A program made the position numbers and the translations under genes. The notes below the pieces were generated by a model, which saw only the letters and a list, made by a program, of their open reading frames with translations, did no database searches and was not told the DNA's origin. Positions 24,035 through 33,149 of a stretch of 64,000 nucleotides of DNA are shown here, in pieces; positions within the stretch are counted from its first letter, which is position 1; the number at the start of each line of letters is the position of its first letter. Origin of the DNA: Lentzea flava (GTDB lineage Bacteria; Actinomycetota; Actinomycetes; Mycobacteriales; Pseudonocardiaceae); the NCBI RefSeq assembly GCF_014648475.1, contig NZ_BMRE01000016.1, positions 88,887-152,886 on the forward strand, read 5' to 3'.

Positions 24035-25975
24035 TCAGGTGGGAGTGCAGGTCAGCCTCGACGCTGCCGCTCCCCCGGTGGCCTGGAACCCGAAGGTGGT
24101 ACTGCCACCCGCACCGATCGAGCCGTTCCACCCGACGTCGGTGGCGACCACGCCGGTGGCGTTCTGCCGCAGGGTGGTGTTCCACGAGTTGGTGACCTGC
24201 TGGCCGGCCGGCCACGTCCAGCTGACCCGCCACCCGCTCATCGCCGTGGCGCGGTTGTTGGTGACGGTGACCGTCGCGACGTGCCCGGTGCCCCATTCGC
24301 CGTTGACCTGCAGGTTCGCCGTGCATCCGGCGGGTGGCAGGACCAGGAGCGTGATGGAGTTCGCCGGATACGTCGCCTCGACCCGGCCGTTGCTCACCTG
24401 GAGGTCGGTGCCGCGCACGATGGCGCCCAGGTTGGCCGGGCCGTAGGTGAACCGCTGCGCCGCGCCGGTGCTGTCGAACCCGGCGACCGACAACGGCGAG
24501 GTCAGGTCGTCGCCGGTCTTGTTGACGACCATGACGGTCAGCGCCTTGTCCGACGAGCGCTCCGCGGCGTACACGGACAGCCTGCCCTGGTCGGCAGAAG
24601 CCGCCGACACGCTGACGTCGCCGAACCGGCTGCCCGCTCCGTCGTAGTTGCGGTACATCCGGAACGCGTACGCGCCGGGATCGGTCGGCTTGGGCTCGCC
24701 CCACATCGTGGCGAGGTCGAGGCCCTCACGCCCGAAGACGCCCAGGACGTCGGCCTGCGCCAGCGCGCCGTTGATGTCGTCGAGAGCGCCCCAGTTGTAC
24801 TCGGTGATCGCGGTCTTGGTGCCGGGGTAGTACTGGTCGATCCACGACTTCATCGTGCGGATGAACTGCAGCGGCGGCGCGTTGACCCCACCAGGCCCGA
24901 TCCACGACTCCTCGACGTAGGTCGGGTCCCACAGCGACCGGATGGACCGCAACCGCAACGCGTTGGCCTCGGGCGTCTTGTCACCGCTGATCTGCGGGTA
25001 GAAGTGCTGGTCGAAGTAGTCCAGGTAGCGCTTGCCGCCGTGCGCGTCGCTGTAGTCCTTCATGTTCTTCAGGTACCACTGCGACAGGTTGAGCCCGCCG
25101 TGCGCGGCCGAATCGGCACCCGGTCCGCAACCGTCCACACCGGACGCGACCCACTCGCAGTACCCCCAGCCGGACGGGCCCAGCACCGCCGCGCTCGGAT
25201 CGGCGGCCTTGATCGCCGCGGCGGTCGCGGTGCCCTTGTTCCCCAGCTCGTCGTACGAGACCAGTTCCGGGTGCACGTCACGATGCGTGTGGGCCCACAG
25301 CACCGGTTCGTTGTCGAGCTCGTAGATCGGGACGCCGCCCTGCGCCGCCGTGCCGAACCTGCTCACCAGGTGCGACACCATCTCACCGGCGAACGCCGCG
25401 TCCGCGGGAATCGAGCTGTCGGTCGGCACGCCGGTGAGGTTCTGCCCGTTCAGCTGACCGTTGCCGCAGTTGGGGTCCCACTCGTCGAACCGGTCCTGCT
25501 GCGGGAACCGGGTCGCGGGGAACCCGCAGTTGAACGGGTGGGAGGAGGGCGAGTCCTTGGCCACCCAGCCGACCATGGGCACGGTGACGACCGGCTTGAT
25601 GCCACGACCGAGGTTCGAGCCGACCACGCCTTCGACGGAATGCGCCTCGTCGGCGACGATGTTCTCGAAGAACCAGTCGCTGCCCGTGTTGTAGGTGCGG
25701 TTCTTGAAGTTGTAGCGACTGGACGCGTTGCCGCCCCAGCGAGCCACCGTCTGGCCGATCTCGGCGTTGAACGCCGGATCGCCGCCGTTCAGGCCGTAGA
25801 TGTCGGGGCTGATCGCGTGCCGGGCGGCGGAGGAGTCCACCGACAGCGCGGGCCCAGCGGCCGCCGCCGCTGCACTCGTGGCTGTCTGGACGGTGAACGT
25901 CGCGGCGACCAGGGACGCCGCCAGGCCTGCGGACATGATCGATCGCGGTTTCCGCAATCGCCGACTACCTGCCAC
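24035..25975 (-). CDS. GH44 endoglucanase/xyloglucanase with C-terminal CBM2, secreted
   Basis: A 646-residue secreted cellulase. The signal peptide is atypically basic at the front (VAGSRRLRKPRSIMSAGLAA) and ends near residue 38. The GH44 catalytic module (about residues 42-540) shows the acid/base glutamate in YELDNEPVLWAHTH (E223) and the nucleophile in AITEYNWGALDD (E392). The CBM2 (about residues 550-646) has the SGWRVSWTWPAGQQVTNSWN signature. The GTG at 25975 follows GGGGAGGA. GH44 enzymes cut beta-1,4-glucans and xyloglucan. A TCGA-cluster element lies 90-132 bp upstream. Confidence 0.92.
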   Translation of the reverse strand: MAGSRRLRKPRSIMSAGLAASLVAATFTVQTATSAAAAAAGPALSVDSSAARHAISPDIYGLNGGDPAFNAEIGQTVARWGGNASSRYNFKNRTYNTGSDWFFENIVADEAHSVEGVVGSNLGRGIKPVVTVPMVGWVAKDSPSSHPFNCGFPATRFPQQDRFDEWDPNCGNGQLNGQNLTGVPTDSSIPADAAFAGEMVSHLVSRFGTAAQGGVPIYELDNEPVLWAHTHRDVHPELVSYDELGNKGTATAAAIKAADPSAAVLGPSGWGYCEWVASGVDGCGPGADSAAHGGLNLSQWYLKNMKDYSDAHGGKRYLDYFDQHFYPQISGDKTPEANALRLRSIRSLWDPTYVEESWIGPGGVNAPPLQFIRTMKSWIDQYYPGTKTAITEYNWGALDDINGALAQADVLGVFGREGLDLATMWGEPKPTDPGAYAFRMYRNYDGAGSRFGDVSVSAASADQGRLSVYAAERSSDKALTVMVVNKTGDDLTSPLSVAGFDSTGAAQRFTYGPANLGAIVRGTDLQVSNGRVEATYPANSITLLVLPPAGCTANLQVNGEWGTGHVATVTVTNNRATAMSGWRVSWTWPAGQQVTNSWNTTLRQNATGVVATDVGWNGSIGAGGSTTFGFQATGGAAASRLTCTPT

Positions 25976-26064
25976 GAAGTCCTCCCCTGGTCCAGTGCAT
26001 CGATATTTCTTTTCCTCTCGACACTGGCGAGGAGTTCGAAACAAGTCAAGCCGTTGCCACCACG

Positions 26065-26107
26065 TTCGACGGAATTCGACTCGAACCATCGAAACGTCTG
26101 TCCAGAA
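26065..26107. promoter_or_regulatory. TCGA-cluster element upstream of GH44
   Basis: TCGA occurs at 26066, 26076, 26081 and 26089 (spacing 10, 5, 8). The 43-bp stretch closely matches 37223-37267, sharing ATTCGACTCGAA, CATCGAAACG and GTCCAGAA. It lies about 90-130 bp upstream of the GH44 start. Confidence 0.6.
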
Positions 26108-26167
26108 ATATGTTCAGCCAATTCAAAAAGCCTCCTCGAATTGACACCCAAAGGCGTTGAGGCCCCT

Positions 26168-26207
26168 CAGGCCGTTCCACACCGAGGCGGCTGGTGGGAA
26201 CGGCCTG
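26168..26207 (-). terminator. hairpin terminator after GH12-CBM2
   Basis: An 11-bp stem CAGGCCGTTCC / GGAACGGCCTG with an 18-base loop, 29 bp past the stop of the GH12-CBM2 gene on the minus strand. Confidence 0.65.
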
Positions 26208-26236
26208 CGGAGGATCGGGGTGACGTCAGTGCGCGG

Positions 26237-27367
26237 TCATGAGCACTGCGCACCGTTCAGCGTGAAGCCGTTCGGCGCCGCGGCCTGCCCGTTGGCCTGG
26301 TAGCCGATCGTGACGCTCTGCCCAGGGGCGAGGTCCGGGCTCCAGCTCGGCGCGGTCGCGGTGACCGTCGACCCGCTCTGCGTCACGGTCGCGTTCCAGC
26401 CGTTGGTCACCGAGACACCGGACGGCGCGGTCCAGGTCGACCGCCAGTTGTTCGCGGTCGACGATCCGGTGTTGGTGAGCGTCACCTCGGCCGTGAAACC
26501 GCTCCCCCACGAGTTGGTTACCTTGTGCGCCGCACGGCAAGAACCGGGACCTCCGGGGTTCGGAGTGGTGGTGGTCGTGGTGGGTCCACCGCCACCGCCA
26601 TCGCCGGAAGGCGAGAACGAGAACGAGTTCACCGCGAGACCCGGCCCTCCCTGCCACGGCTCGAACCCGAACTGCACGCTGGTGAGGTACCAGGAGGTCT
26701 GCACCTGGCCCCTGCGCACGGCGTCGTTCGCGAACTCGGCGAGGTTCAGGTTGAGCGAGTTGGTGGTCTGCTGACGGACGTAGGAGATGACGTTCCAGCC
26801 GATGTTGCCGACCCAGACGTCCCAGCCGGTACCGGCGAGGGACGCGGTACCGACCTTGCTGCCGATGGGCTGGGGCGGACCCTGGTGGCTGCCCCAGATC
26901 ATCAGCTCGGCGCCGGTGTTCTGCCCCGACTGGTTGGGGTTGGGGTCGAACCAGAGGTCGTAGGAGGCGTTCCAGGAGCCGCTCGCCGTGCTGTAGGCGA
27001 CGCTGGAGGAGAGCGTGCCGAACCTGTTCACCTGCAAGGGAAGTCCGCTGCCGCTGGAGCAGTTGCCGTAGTGGCAGCCGGCGTAGATCGACGGGTAGGC
27101 GGCGGGCGCTCCGTTGGTCGGCACGTTGTGGTTGCCGGAGGTGATGGTGAAACCGTTGTCGGAGACGCTGATGCACTGGCCGTCGCTCGCGCCCCACTCG
27201 TTGTTCTCGACGACGTAGCGGCCACCCTGGATCTTGGTCGAGCCGAACTTCTCGCAGATGGTCGTGGCGGCGGTGGCCTCGGGTGGACCGAACGCCACCA
27301 CCAGTCCCGCCACGGCCGTGACGGCGGCCAGCAGCAGTGCCGCCGGCCGGAGGGTTCGAACACGCAT
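26237..27367 (-). CDS. GH12 endoglucanase with C-terminal CBM2, secreted
   Basis: A 376-residue endo-beta-1,4-glucanase. The signal peptide ends at about residue 34 (PEATA-AT). The GH12 jelly roll (about residues 35-245) carries the nucleophile in AELMIWG (E154) and the acid/base in VQFGFEPW (E236). A Gly/Thr/Pro linker follows, then a CBM2 (about residues 275-376) with NSWGSGFTAEVTLTNTGSST and surface Trp residues. ATG 27367 is used because AAAGGAG lies nine bases upstream. It follows GH48 on the same strand with only 86 bp between; a 17-bp hairpin fills most of that gap. Confidence 0.93.
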   Translation of the reverse strand: MRVRTLRPAALLLAAVTAVAGLVVAFGPPEATAATTICEKFGSTKIQGGRYVVENNEWGASDGQCISVSDNGFTITSGNHNVPTNGAPAAYPSIYAGCHYGNCSSGSGLPLQVNRFGTLSSSVAYSTASGSWNASYDLWFDPNPNQSGQNTGAELMIWGSHQGPPQPIGSKVGTASLAGTGWDVWVGNIGWNVISYVRQQTTNSLNLNLAEFANDAVRRGQVQTSWYLTSVQFGFEPWQGGPGLAVNSFSFSPSGDGGGGGPTTTTTTPNPGGPGSCRAAHKVTNSWGSGFTAEVTLTNTGSSTANNWRSTWTAPSGVSVTNGWNATVTQSGSTVTATAPSWSPDLAPGQSVTIGYQANGQAAAPNGFTLNGAQCS

Positions 27368-27402
27368 GGCGAACAACTCCTTTGTTGATCGGGGTGAGGG
27401 GT

Positions 27403-27444
27403 GCCGGCGCGTCCCCGGCGGTGTCGTGCCGGGGACGCGCCGGC
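27403..27444 (-). terminator. very stable intercistronic hairpin between GH48 and GH12-CBM2
   Basis: Perfect 17-bp GC-rich stem (GCCGGCGCGTCCCCGGC and its complement) with an 8-base loop, beginning 9 bp after the GH48 stop. Only about 35 bp remain before the GH12 start codon, little room for a separate promoter, so it may be a leaky terminator or an mRNA processing/stabilising element. Confidence 0.75.
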
Positions 27445-27453
27445 GCCGACCTG

Positions 27454-30375
27454 CTATCCGAACAGTTCCGCGTGCAGGGAGAACGCCGTGGCGATCTCGG
27501 CCTGCGCCCAGAACCTGTGGTAGGTGAAGGTCGGAGCCGGGCCACCGTCGAGGTACCGCTGCACCTTCGGCCAGTCCGGGTCGTTCTTGTAGAAGGAGCG
27601 GATCGACAGGAACGTGGAGTTCTGGTCGATCTTGTCGCCGTTCGGCATCGTGCCCGTCCAGCCCGGCGGGACGTAGACGCCCTCACCGGTGGTGGCGTTG
27701 TACTTGTCGTCGAACCGCTTGTAGTCCTCGCGGGTCTCCGGGATGGCGATGCCCTTGGCGTCCTGGTGGGACAGCAACGCCGTCAGCAGACCCTCACCCG
27801 TGGTCCGCGCCGGGCCGTTGCCCGCCTTGGCCGCGTAGTTGAGAAGGGTCTTGGCGAACGACGCTGCCACACCGACGTCCTGGCTCTGGTTCAGCACCTT
27901 CACCCGCAGGTTCGCGTTCGCGCCCGGCGAGGTCGGGTTCCAGTTGTCCGGCGCGCCGGTCCACTCCAGATCGTTCGGGATCTGGAACGCCCCGTTCGCA
28001 CCGACCGTGGTGTTGGCGAGCGCCCACGGCACCCACTTGTCCAGGATCTTCTTCGCCCGCGGGTCACCGGTCTTCTGGTACAGCGCGGCCGTGCGTTCCA
28101 TCTGCCACACCTGGAAACCGAACCAGCGGTTCGACGGCGGGTCGCGCCACACCGGGTGCGCGTCGTAGAACATGCCGTAGAACGTCGGCGTGCCCGCGGG
28201 AGGCGTGCCGTAGTGGCCCTCCCAGCTGTTCGTGACACCACCGGCGATGGCACCGTCGGCGGACTGCAGCCACTGCAGGAGCTCGAGCTGACGGTCCATG
28301 CTCTTGGCCCAGTCCTGCTGACCCGTGGCCGACTTCGGCTTCAGCGACGGGACGTTGGCCAACGCGTACGCCGCGAGCGGGTTCTGGTAACCCTGGTGCG
28401 AGGCACCGTCACCGATGCGCCACGCCCAGCCCGCGCTCGTGTCCGTCGCACCACCCCACGCGTAGTACCAGGACATCAGGTAGTGCTCGCTGTCCTTGCC
28501 GGTGGCGGCGGGGCACGTCGTCGGGCTGGTGCAGTTGCCGATCTTCTTGAAGTACTTGTCGAACATCGCGTACCTCAAGTAGTCGCCCATCTTCGCGGCC
28601 TTCGCGAGCTCCGGCGCGATCACGGACTGCTTGCCCTGCTCGGTCGCCCACTGCTCGGCGAACATGGCCACCTGCACCGCGCGGGCGTCCGCGTCCGGCG
28701 CGTTGGTGTACTTCCACTGCTTGGCGTAGGACTTGTCCTTGGTGAACAGGTCCAGATAACCGTTGGGGCCACCGTGTTTGAACGTGTCGCAGGACGGCTG
28801 CGGGATGGTCTCCCACACCGACTCCGACGACCCGCGCTGGTAGGTGTTGATGTACGACGGCGCCGTCGTGCCGTCACCGCACCGGCCGAAGCCGAGGGTG
28901 TTGTCGACGTCCAGCAGCCAGTGCATGCCGTAGATGTCGTCGGTGCCGTACGCGGCCTTCAGCTCGGCGGCGATCGGGTCAGAGCCGACCGGGACACTGC
29001 TGTCCAGTTCGGACGGATAGCCGGTCATCTTGTCATGCTCCGGCGCGTACGTCGCGGGCTTCGTCGCGTTGTACTTGTCGTTGGTGGGCTGGTCGGCCTT
29101 GGCCGGGATGATGAACTTCTCCATCGACGCCCACGCCGACTTGAACGGAGCCCAGTCACCGCTGATCTTGCCGTAGCTCGCCTCCAGCCACAGGTAGTAG
29201 CTGAACGCCTCCGACGTCGTCTGGTGCCCGTGGTCGGGCGCCTCGACGTTCAGCGTCTCCACCGCGTGGTAGGGCACCAGCAGTTCGCCGAACTTGCGGA
29301 AGTAGCCGCTGGCCGGATCCTTGATCTTGTTGTACTGGGTGAGGAACGCCTCCTGGAACTTGGGGATCGTCGACGAGATCTCCTTGGCCGTCACCGAGGC
29401 CGACGCGTAGCCGGGCGCGGTGACGGAGAAGACCGCCGTCGCGAGGTCGCCGCCGTTGGCCGCCGAGGTGACGGTGACGTTCTGCGGCGTGTTCCAGTTG
29501 GCCGTGGTGAACGTCAGGGACGTCGGCGCCGCGGCGAGGTCCGTGCTGCCCGACGAACGGGCGACCGCGACGGTCACCGACGACGACGGCTGGCTCGCCA
29601 GCGTCACCCCGAAGGTCGCCTGGTCACCCTGCTTCACGTTGATCGTCGCCGGGGACGCCACGATCGTCGCCCCGGCCAACACCTTGATCGGCACGGGCGT
29701 CGTCGTGGTGACGGCACCGAGGTTGTCGGTCGCGCGTGCGGCGACAGCGTGGTCACCGACGGACGCACCCGTCCAGGAACCTTCGTAGGGTGCGGTCGTG
29801 TCGGTCGAGAGGACGACGCCGTCGACCAGGAACTCGACCTTGGACACGGTGCCGTCGCTGTCGGACGCGGTGGCCGCGAGCGGGATCGTCTGTCCATTTT
29901 GGAACGACTGGCCCGCCGTCGGCGAGGTCACCGACACCGCCGGTGCCTTGTTGCCGCCGCCGCACGACACACCGTTGACCGCGAAGTCGGTCGGCTTGCC
30001 GTTGGCCGCCGCACCACGCGTGCCCTGGAAACCGAAGGCCACCGAGCCGCCGGTGCCGATGTTGCGGTTCCAGTCCACCGGCGTGACGCTGACCTTGGCA
30101 CCGGTCTGCGTGTGGTTGCCGTTCCACAGGTTGGTGATCTGCTGACCGTCCGGAAAGGTCCAGCTGAGGGTCCAGCCGTTGATCGGGTCGCCCTCGTTCT
30201 TGATGGCCACGTCGGCGACGAAGCCGGAGCCCCAGTCGCTCGTGATGCTGTAGTTCACCGAGCACGCCACCGCGGCGTGCGCGACGGCCGGCATCACCGC
30301 CGCCGTGACGATCGCGGCCGCCGCGAGGGCGACGGGCCCACTGCGCAACCGTCCCGCTCTGGTCCGGTACCTCAT
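27454..30375 (-). CDS. GH48 reducing-end exocellulase with N-terminal CBM2, secreted
   Basis: A 973-residue processive cellobiohydrolase. After a signal peptide (about residues 1-35) come a CBM2 (about 37-140: WGSGFVADVAIKNEGDPING, WTFPDGQQITNLWN), an Ig-like domain (SPTAGQSFQNGQTIPLAATA), a further beta-sandwich linker domain, and the GH48 (alpha/alpha)6 barrel from about residue 340. GH48 marks include LVPYHAVETLNVEAPDHGHQ with the catalytic acid in TTSEAFSYY, YGMHWLLDVDNTLGFG, and WRDPPSNRWFGFQVW. The ATG at 30373-30375 follows GGAGGA. GH48 is the key exo-enzyme of actinomycete cellulose systems. A CebR operator 357 bp upstream and a leader hairpin suggest cellobiose control. Confidence 0.95.
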   Translation of the reverse strand: MRYRTRAGRLRSGPVALAAAAIVTAAVMPAVAHAAVACSVNYSITSDWGSGFVADVAIKNEGDPINGWTLSWTFPDGQQITNLWNGNHTQTGAKVSVTPVDWNRNIGTGGSVAFGFQGTRGAAANGKPTDFAVNGVSCGGGNKAPAVSVTSPTAGQSFQNGQTIPLAATASDSDGTVSKVEFLVDGVVLSTDTTAPYEGSWTGASVGDHAVAARATDNLGAVTTTTPVPIKVLAGATIVASPATINVKQGDQATFGVTLASQPSSSVTVAVARSSGSTDLAAAPTSLTFTTANWNTPQNVTVTSAANGGDLATAVFSVTAPGYASASVTAKEISSTIPKFQEAFLTQYNKIKDPASGYFRKFGELLVPYHAVETLNVEAPDHGHQTTSEAFSYYLWLEASYGKISGDWAPFKSAWASMEKFIIPAKADQPTNDKYNATKPATYAPEHDKMTGYPSELDSSVPVGSDPIAAELKAAYGTDDIYGMHWLLDVDNTLGFGRCGDGTTAPSYINTYQRGSSESVWETIPQPSCDTFKHGGPNGYLDLFTKDKSYAKQWKYTNAPDADARAVQVAMFAEQWATEQGKQSVIAPELAKAAKMGDYLRYAMFDKYFKKIGNCTSPTTCPAATGKDSEHYLMSWYYAWGGATDTSAGWAWRIGDGASHQGYQNPLAAYALANVPSLKPKSATGQQDWAKSMDRQLELLQWLQSADGAIAGGVTNSWEGHYGTPPAGTPTFYGMFYDAHPVWRDPPSNRWFGFQVWQMERTAALYQKTGDPRAKKILDKWVPWALANTTVGANGAFQIPNDLEWTGAPDNWNPTSPGANANLRVKVLNQSQDVGVAASFAKTLLNYAAKAGNGPARTTGEGLLTALLSHQDAKGIAIPETREDYKRFDDKYNATTGEGVYVPPGWTGTMPNGDKIDQNSTFLSIRSFYKNDPDWPKVQRYLDGGPAPTFTYHRFWAQAEIATAFSLHAELFG

Positions 30376-30423
30376 TCGTTCCTCCTCCGTCACGGGTCAG
30401 CCGTTGACCCGCGGGCTTGGATT

Positions 30424-30462
30424 CGGCGCGGGACGCCTGCACACCCCTGACGTCCCGCGCCG
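30424..30462 (-). promoter_or_regulatory. stem-loop in the GH48 mRNA leader
   Basis: Perfect 12-bp stem CGGCGCGGGACG / CGTCCCGCGCCG with a 15-base loop, 49-87 bp upstream of the GH48 start codon. If transcription starts near the CebR site, this is within a leader of about 300 nt and could stabilise or attenuate the message. Confidence 0.5.
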
Positions 30463-30731
30463 AGGTTTGAGCGGGGCTCGGCACCCCTGGTGAGCGCACC
30501 GCCCTGGCAGGCGATGGCGCGAAGTCGGTGATGTCGCCGGCGACAGGCGCCCGCGAAGTGGTGGAGCCGTTCTGCCCGGACGGTCAGAGCGACCGAGCTG
30601 GTCTGCCAGGAGACCGGTCACGCGTGGCCGGATTCGCCGACGGAACCGGGGCCACAACAGTCGCTGATATCGCTCTCGACATGCGCCTGTGCATGTGAGC
30701 CTCCAATGGCAGGGGATGCAAGAGGTTGATC

Positions 30732-30745
30732 TGGGAGCGCTCCCA
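30732..30745. promoter_or_regulatory. CebR operator on the GH48 side of the divergent region
   Basis: Perfect TGGGAGCGCTCCCA with flanking C and G, identical to the ceb operon sites. It is 357 bp upstream of the GH48 start and 624 bp upstream of the GH6 start. Confidence 0.9.
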
Positions 30746-31320
30746 GACGCGGACTGTAACGGACAAGAAACCTCTTCAAAGAGGGTCTCCCCGGAATTTG
30801 GTCCGAATGCCCAGCTTCAAGCCGGATATACCTGCCGAACGATGGCCCGCACTGCGCCAAAAAGCCTACAAACGGCCCTATTGCACGGATGTCGAGTTCA
30901 CATGCACGTACACGGCGCGACGCTGAATCGATACGAGCACCAATGCCCGCTCGCCCGTTCGGTCCACCCCCCGCTCTGCGAGTTCATGTCCACGAACCGT
31001 TAGATCGACTAACAAGCATTTCTGGCGCCGAACGGTGTAATGGTGTTCCGCCTTTCGGCCCCGATCTTCGACACTGTGAACCAGGTTAACCAAAAGTGTC
31101 CGGGACGTTATCTGGTCACCTGAACGGCCCAGCGCCACGCCGAATCGATCTACAGAAAGCAACTTGCGCGCGCAAGGAAATCGTTTCACGTCGCGCCGTG
31201 ACAACAGATCTGAACCCAAAACACCACTTTGCGTTCAAAATCGACGATTGCTCGCACGAAATTCGTCGTTCGACGAAGTCTTTCTGAACAGGTCCTTGTT
31301 GGTTACTGTCCCGTCCTCAC

Positions 31321-31334
31321 TGGGAGCGCTCCCA
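31321..31334. promoter_or_regulatory. CebR operator before the GH6 genes
   Basis: Perfect TGGGAGCGCTCCCA ending 35 bp before the GH6 ATG at 31370, nearly the same placement as at the ceb operon. Confidence 0.92.
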
Positions 31335-31369
31335 GATCAGCCCCGGCAACGATGCTGCGAGGACCCTTC

Positions 31370-33136
31370 ATGCGATCAAGGAATCTGGTGCGCGGCGGAT
31401 CAGCCGTCGCCGCACTGACGCTCTGCACGAGCGTGCTGGTACTGGTCGGCAACCAGGCCAGTGCCGCCGCCGGGTGTTCGGTGGACTACCAAACCAACCA
31501 GTGGGACACCGGCTTCACCGCGAACGTCACGGTGAACAACCTGGGTGACGCGATCTCCGACGGCTGGACCCTCGAGTGGGACTTCGGTGGCAACCAGCAG
31601 ATCACGAACCACTGGAACGCCACCATCACCCAGTCCGGACAACACGTCACGGCCAAGAACCCGGACTGGGCCAAGGGTTTGGCGACCGGCGGGTCGCACA
31701 GCCTCGGCTTCCAGGCCTCCTACTCCGGCACGAACGCCAAGCCCACGAGCTTCAAGCTGAACGGCACGGCGTGCACGGGCGGTCCGGTCGAGACCACGAC
31801 CACCACGACGACGACCACCACCACGACCACCACGACCTCGGAGAACCCGGGGAACCCCGGTGACCACGTGCCCAACCCGTACGCGGGCGCCACCGGCTAC
31901 CTCAACCCCGACTACGTCGACCAGGTCAACACGCTCGCCACGAGCACGGGCGGTGCGCTCGGCACGGCGATGCGCAAGGTGGCGCAGAACTCGACGGCCG
32001 TGTGGATGGACCGCATCGGCGCGATCACCGCGGGCCGCGGCCTGCGCGGTCACCTGGACGAGGCGCTGCGCCAGCAGGCCGCGGCCGGCCGGCCGGTGGT
32101 GTTCCAGGTCGTCGTGTACGACCTGCCCAACCGCGACTGCTCGGCCCTGGCGTCCAACGGTGAGCTCGAGGTCAGCAAGAACGGCCTCGCCCGGTACAAG
32201 GCCGAGTACATCGACCCCATCGCGTCGATCCTGGGTGACTCGAAGTACCGCGACCTGCGCATCGTCGCGATCATCGAACCCGACTCGCTGCCCAACCTCG
32301 TCACCAACACCGCGAAGCCCAAGTGCGCCGAGGCGAAGTCCAGTGGCGCGTACGTGCAGGGCATCCAGTACGCGCTCAACAAGCTGAGCGCGATCTCGAA
32401 CGTCTACAACTACCTGGACATCGCGCACTCCGCGTGGCTGGGCTGGGACAGCAACATCGTGCCGGCCGTGCAGCTGTACACCGACGTGGTCAGGGGCACG
32501 ACCAAGGGCTTCGGCAGCGTCGACGGCTTCATCACCGACACGGCGAACTACACGCCGGTCGAGGAGCCGCACCTGACCGATCCGATGAAGACCGTCGGCG
32601 GCCAGCCGCTGAAGTCCGCGAAGTTCTACGAGTGGAACCCGTACTTCGACGAGGCCGACTACGGTGCCGAACTGCACCGGCGGTTCGTGGCGGCGGGCTT
32701 CCCGAGCGGCATCGGCATGCTGGTCGACACCTCCCGCAACGGCTGGGGCGGCGCGAACCGGCCTGCCGGCGCCACCGGGTCCACTGTGGACGAGTACGTC
32801 AACTCCGGGCGCATCGACCGCCGGCTGCACCGCGGCAACTGGTGCAACCAGGTCGGTGCGGGCATCGGCCTGCGCCCGCAGGCCTCGCCGCGGCCGAACT
32901 TCGACGCCTACGTCTGGATCAAGCCGCCGGGTGAGTCCGACGGCATCGCGACCAAGACCAGTGGCCCGAACGAGGAAGGCAAGCAGCACGACCCGATGTG
33001 CGACCCCGCCTTCCGCGGCGACCAGCAGTCCAACGGCGGCAACCTGACCGGCGCGATGCCGGGCGCACCGCACGCCGGCGTCTGGTTCCCGGCCCAGTTC
33101 AAGATGCTCGTCGAGAACGCCTACCCGGCGCTGTAA
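31370..33136 (+). CDS. GH6 exocellulase (cellobiohydrolase, Cel6B-like) with N-terminal CBM2, secreted
   Basis: A 588-residue non-reducing-end cellobiohydrolase. It has a signal peptide (MRSRNLVRGGSAVAALTLCT to about residue 34), a CBM2 (about 36-138: WDTGFTANVTVNNLGDAISD, GNQQITNHWN), a linker with an uninterrupted threonine run of about 15, and a GH6 barrel from about residue 165. GH6 marks are VYDLPNRDCSALASNGE, IVAIIEPDSLPN, and IGMLVDTSRNGWGG. The long loop regions (WNPYFDEADYGAELHRRF, the NEEGKQHDPMCDP segment) are those that close the tunnel in exo-type GH6. ATG 31370 has GAGGA upstream. It is 13 bp upstream of a second GH6 gene. Confidence 0.93.
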   Translation: MRSRNLVRGGSAVAALTLCTSVLVLVGNQASAAAGCSVDYQTNQWDTGFTANVTVNNLGDAISDGWTLEWDFGGNQQITNHWNATITQSGQHVTAKNPDWAKGLATGGSHSLGFQASYSGTNAKPTSFKLNGTACTGGPVETTTTTTTTTTTTTTTSENPGNPGDHVPNPYAGATGYLNPDYVDQVNTLATSTGGALGTAMRKVAQNSTAVWMDRIGAITAGRGLRGHLDEALRQQAAAGRPVVFQVVVYDLPNRDCSALASNGELEVSKNGLARYKAEYIDPIASILGDSKYRDLRIVAIIEPDSLPNLVTNTAKPKCAEAKSSGAYVQGIQYALNKLSAISNVYNYLDIAHSAWLGWDSNIVPAVQLYTDVVRGTTKGFGSVDGFITDTANYTPVEEPHLTDPMKTVGGQPLKSAKFYEWNPYFDEADYGAELHRRFVAAGFPSGIGMLVDTSRNGWGGANRPAGATGSTVDEYVNSGRIDRRLHRGNWCNQVGAGIGLRPQASPRPNFDAYVWIKPPGESDGIATKTSGPNEEGKQHDPMCDPAFRGDQQSNGGNLTGAMPGAPHAGVWFPAQFKMLVENAYPAL

Positions 33137-33149
33137 GGGGATACGTCGC

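Larger units (their letters stand above)
30376..31369. other. divergent promoter region between GH48 and GH6
   Basis: Nearly 1 kb without a convincing gene. It contains two CebR operators (30732-30745, 31321-31334), a 12-bp leader hairpin (30424-30462), a smaller hairpin (30393-30411) and an inverted repeat TTCGTCG-TT-CGACGAA (31262-31277). The stretch from about 30780 to 31300 is noticeably more AT-rich than flanking genes, as expected for promoters. No CDS is supported here. Confidence 0.7.

Noticed and set aside
27337..30450. A 1037-codon open frame on the plus strand
   Set aside because: Antisense shadow of the GH48 gene; composition is Arg/Val/Leu-rich nonsense and the opposite strand has clear GH48 and CBM2 motifs.
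31793..31843. ACN triplet tract as a possible CRISPR or microsatellite array
   Set aside because: It encodes the threonine linker of the GH6 enzyme in frame; there are no spacers or repeat units of CRISPR type.
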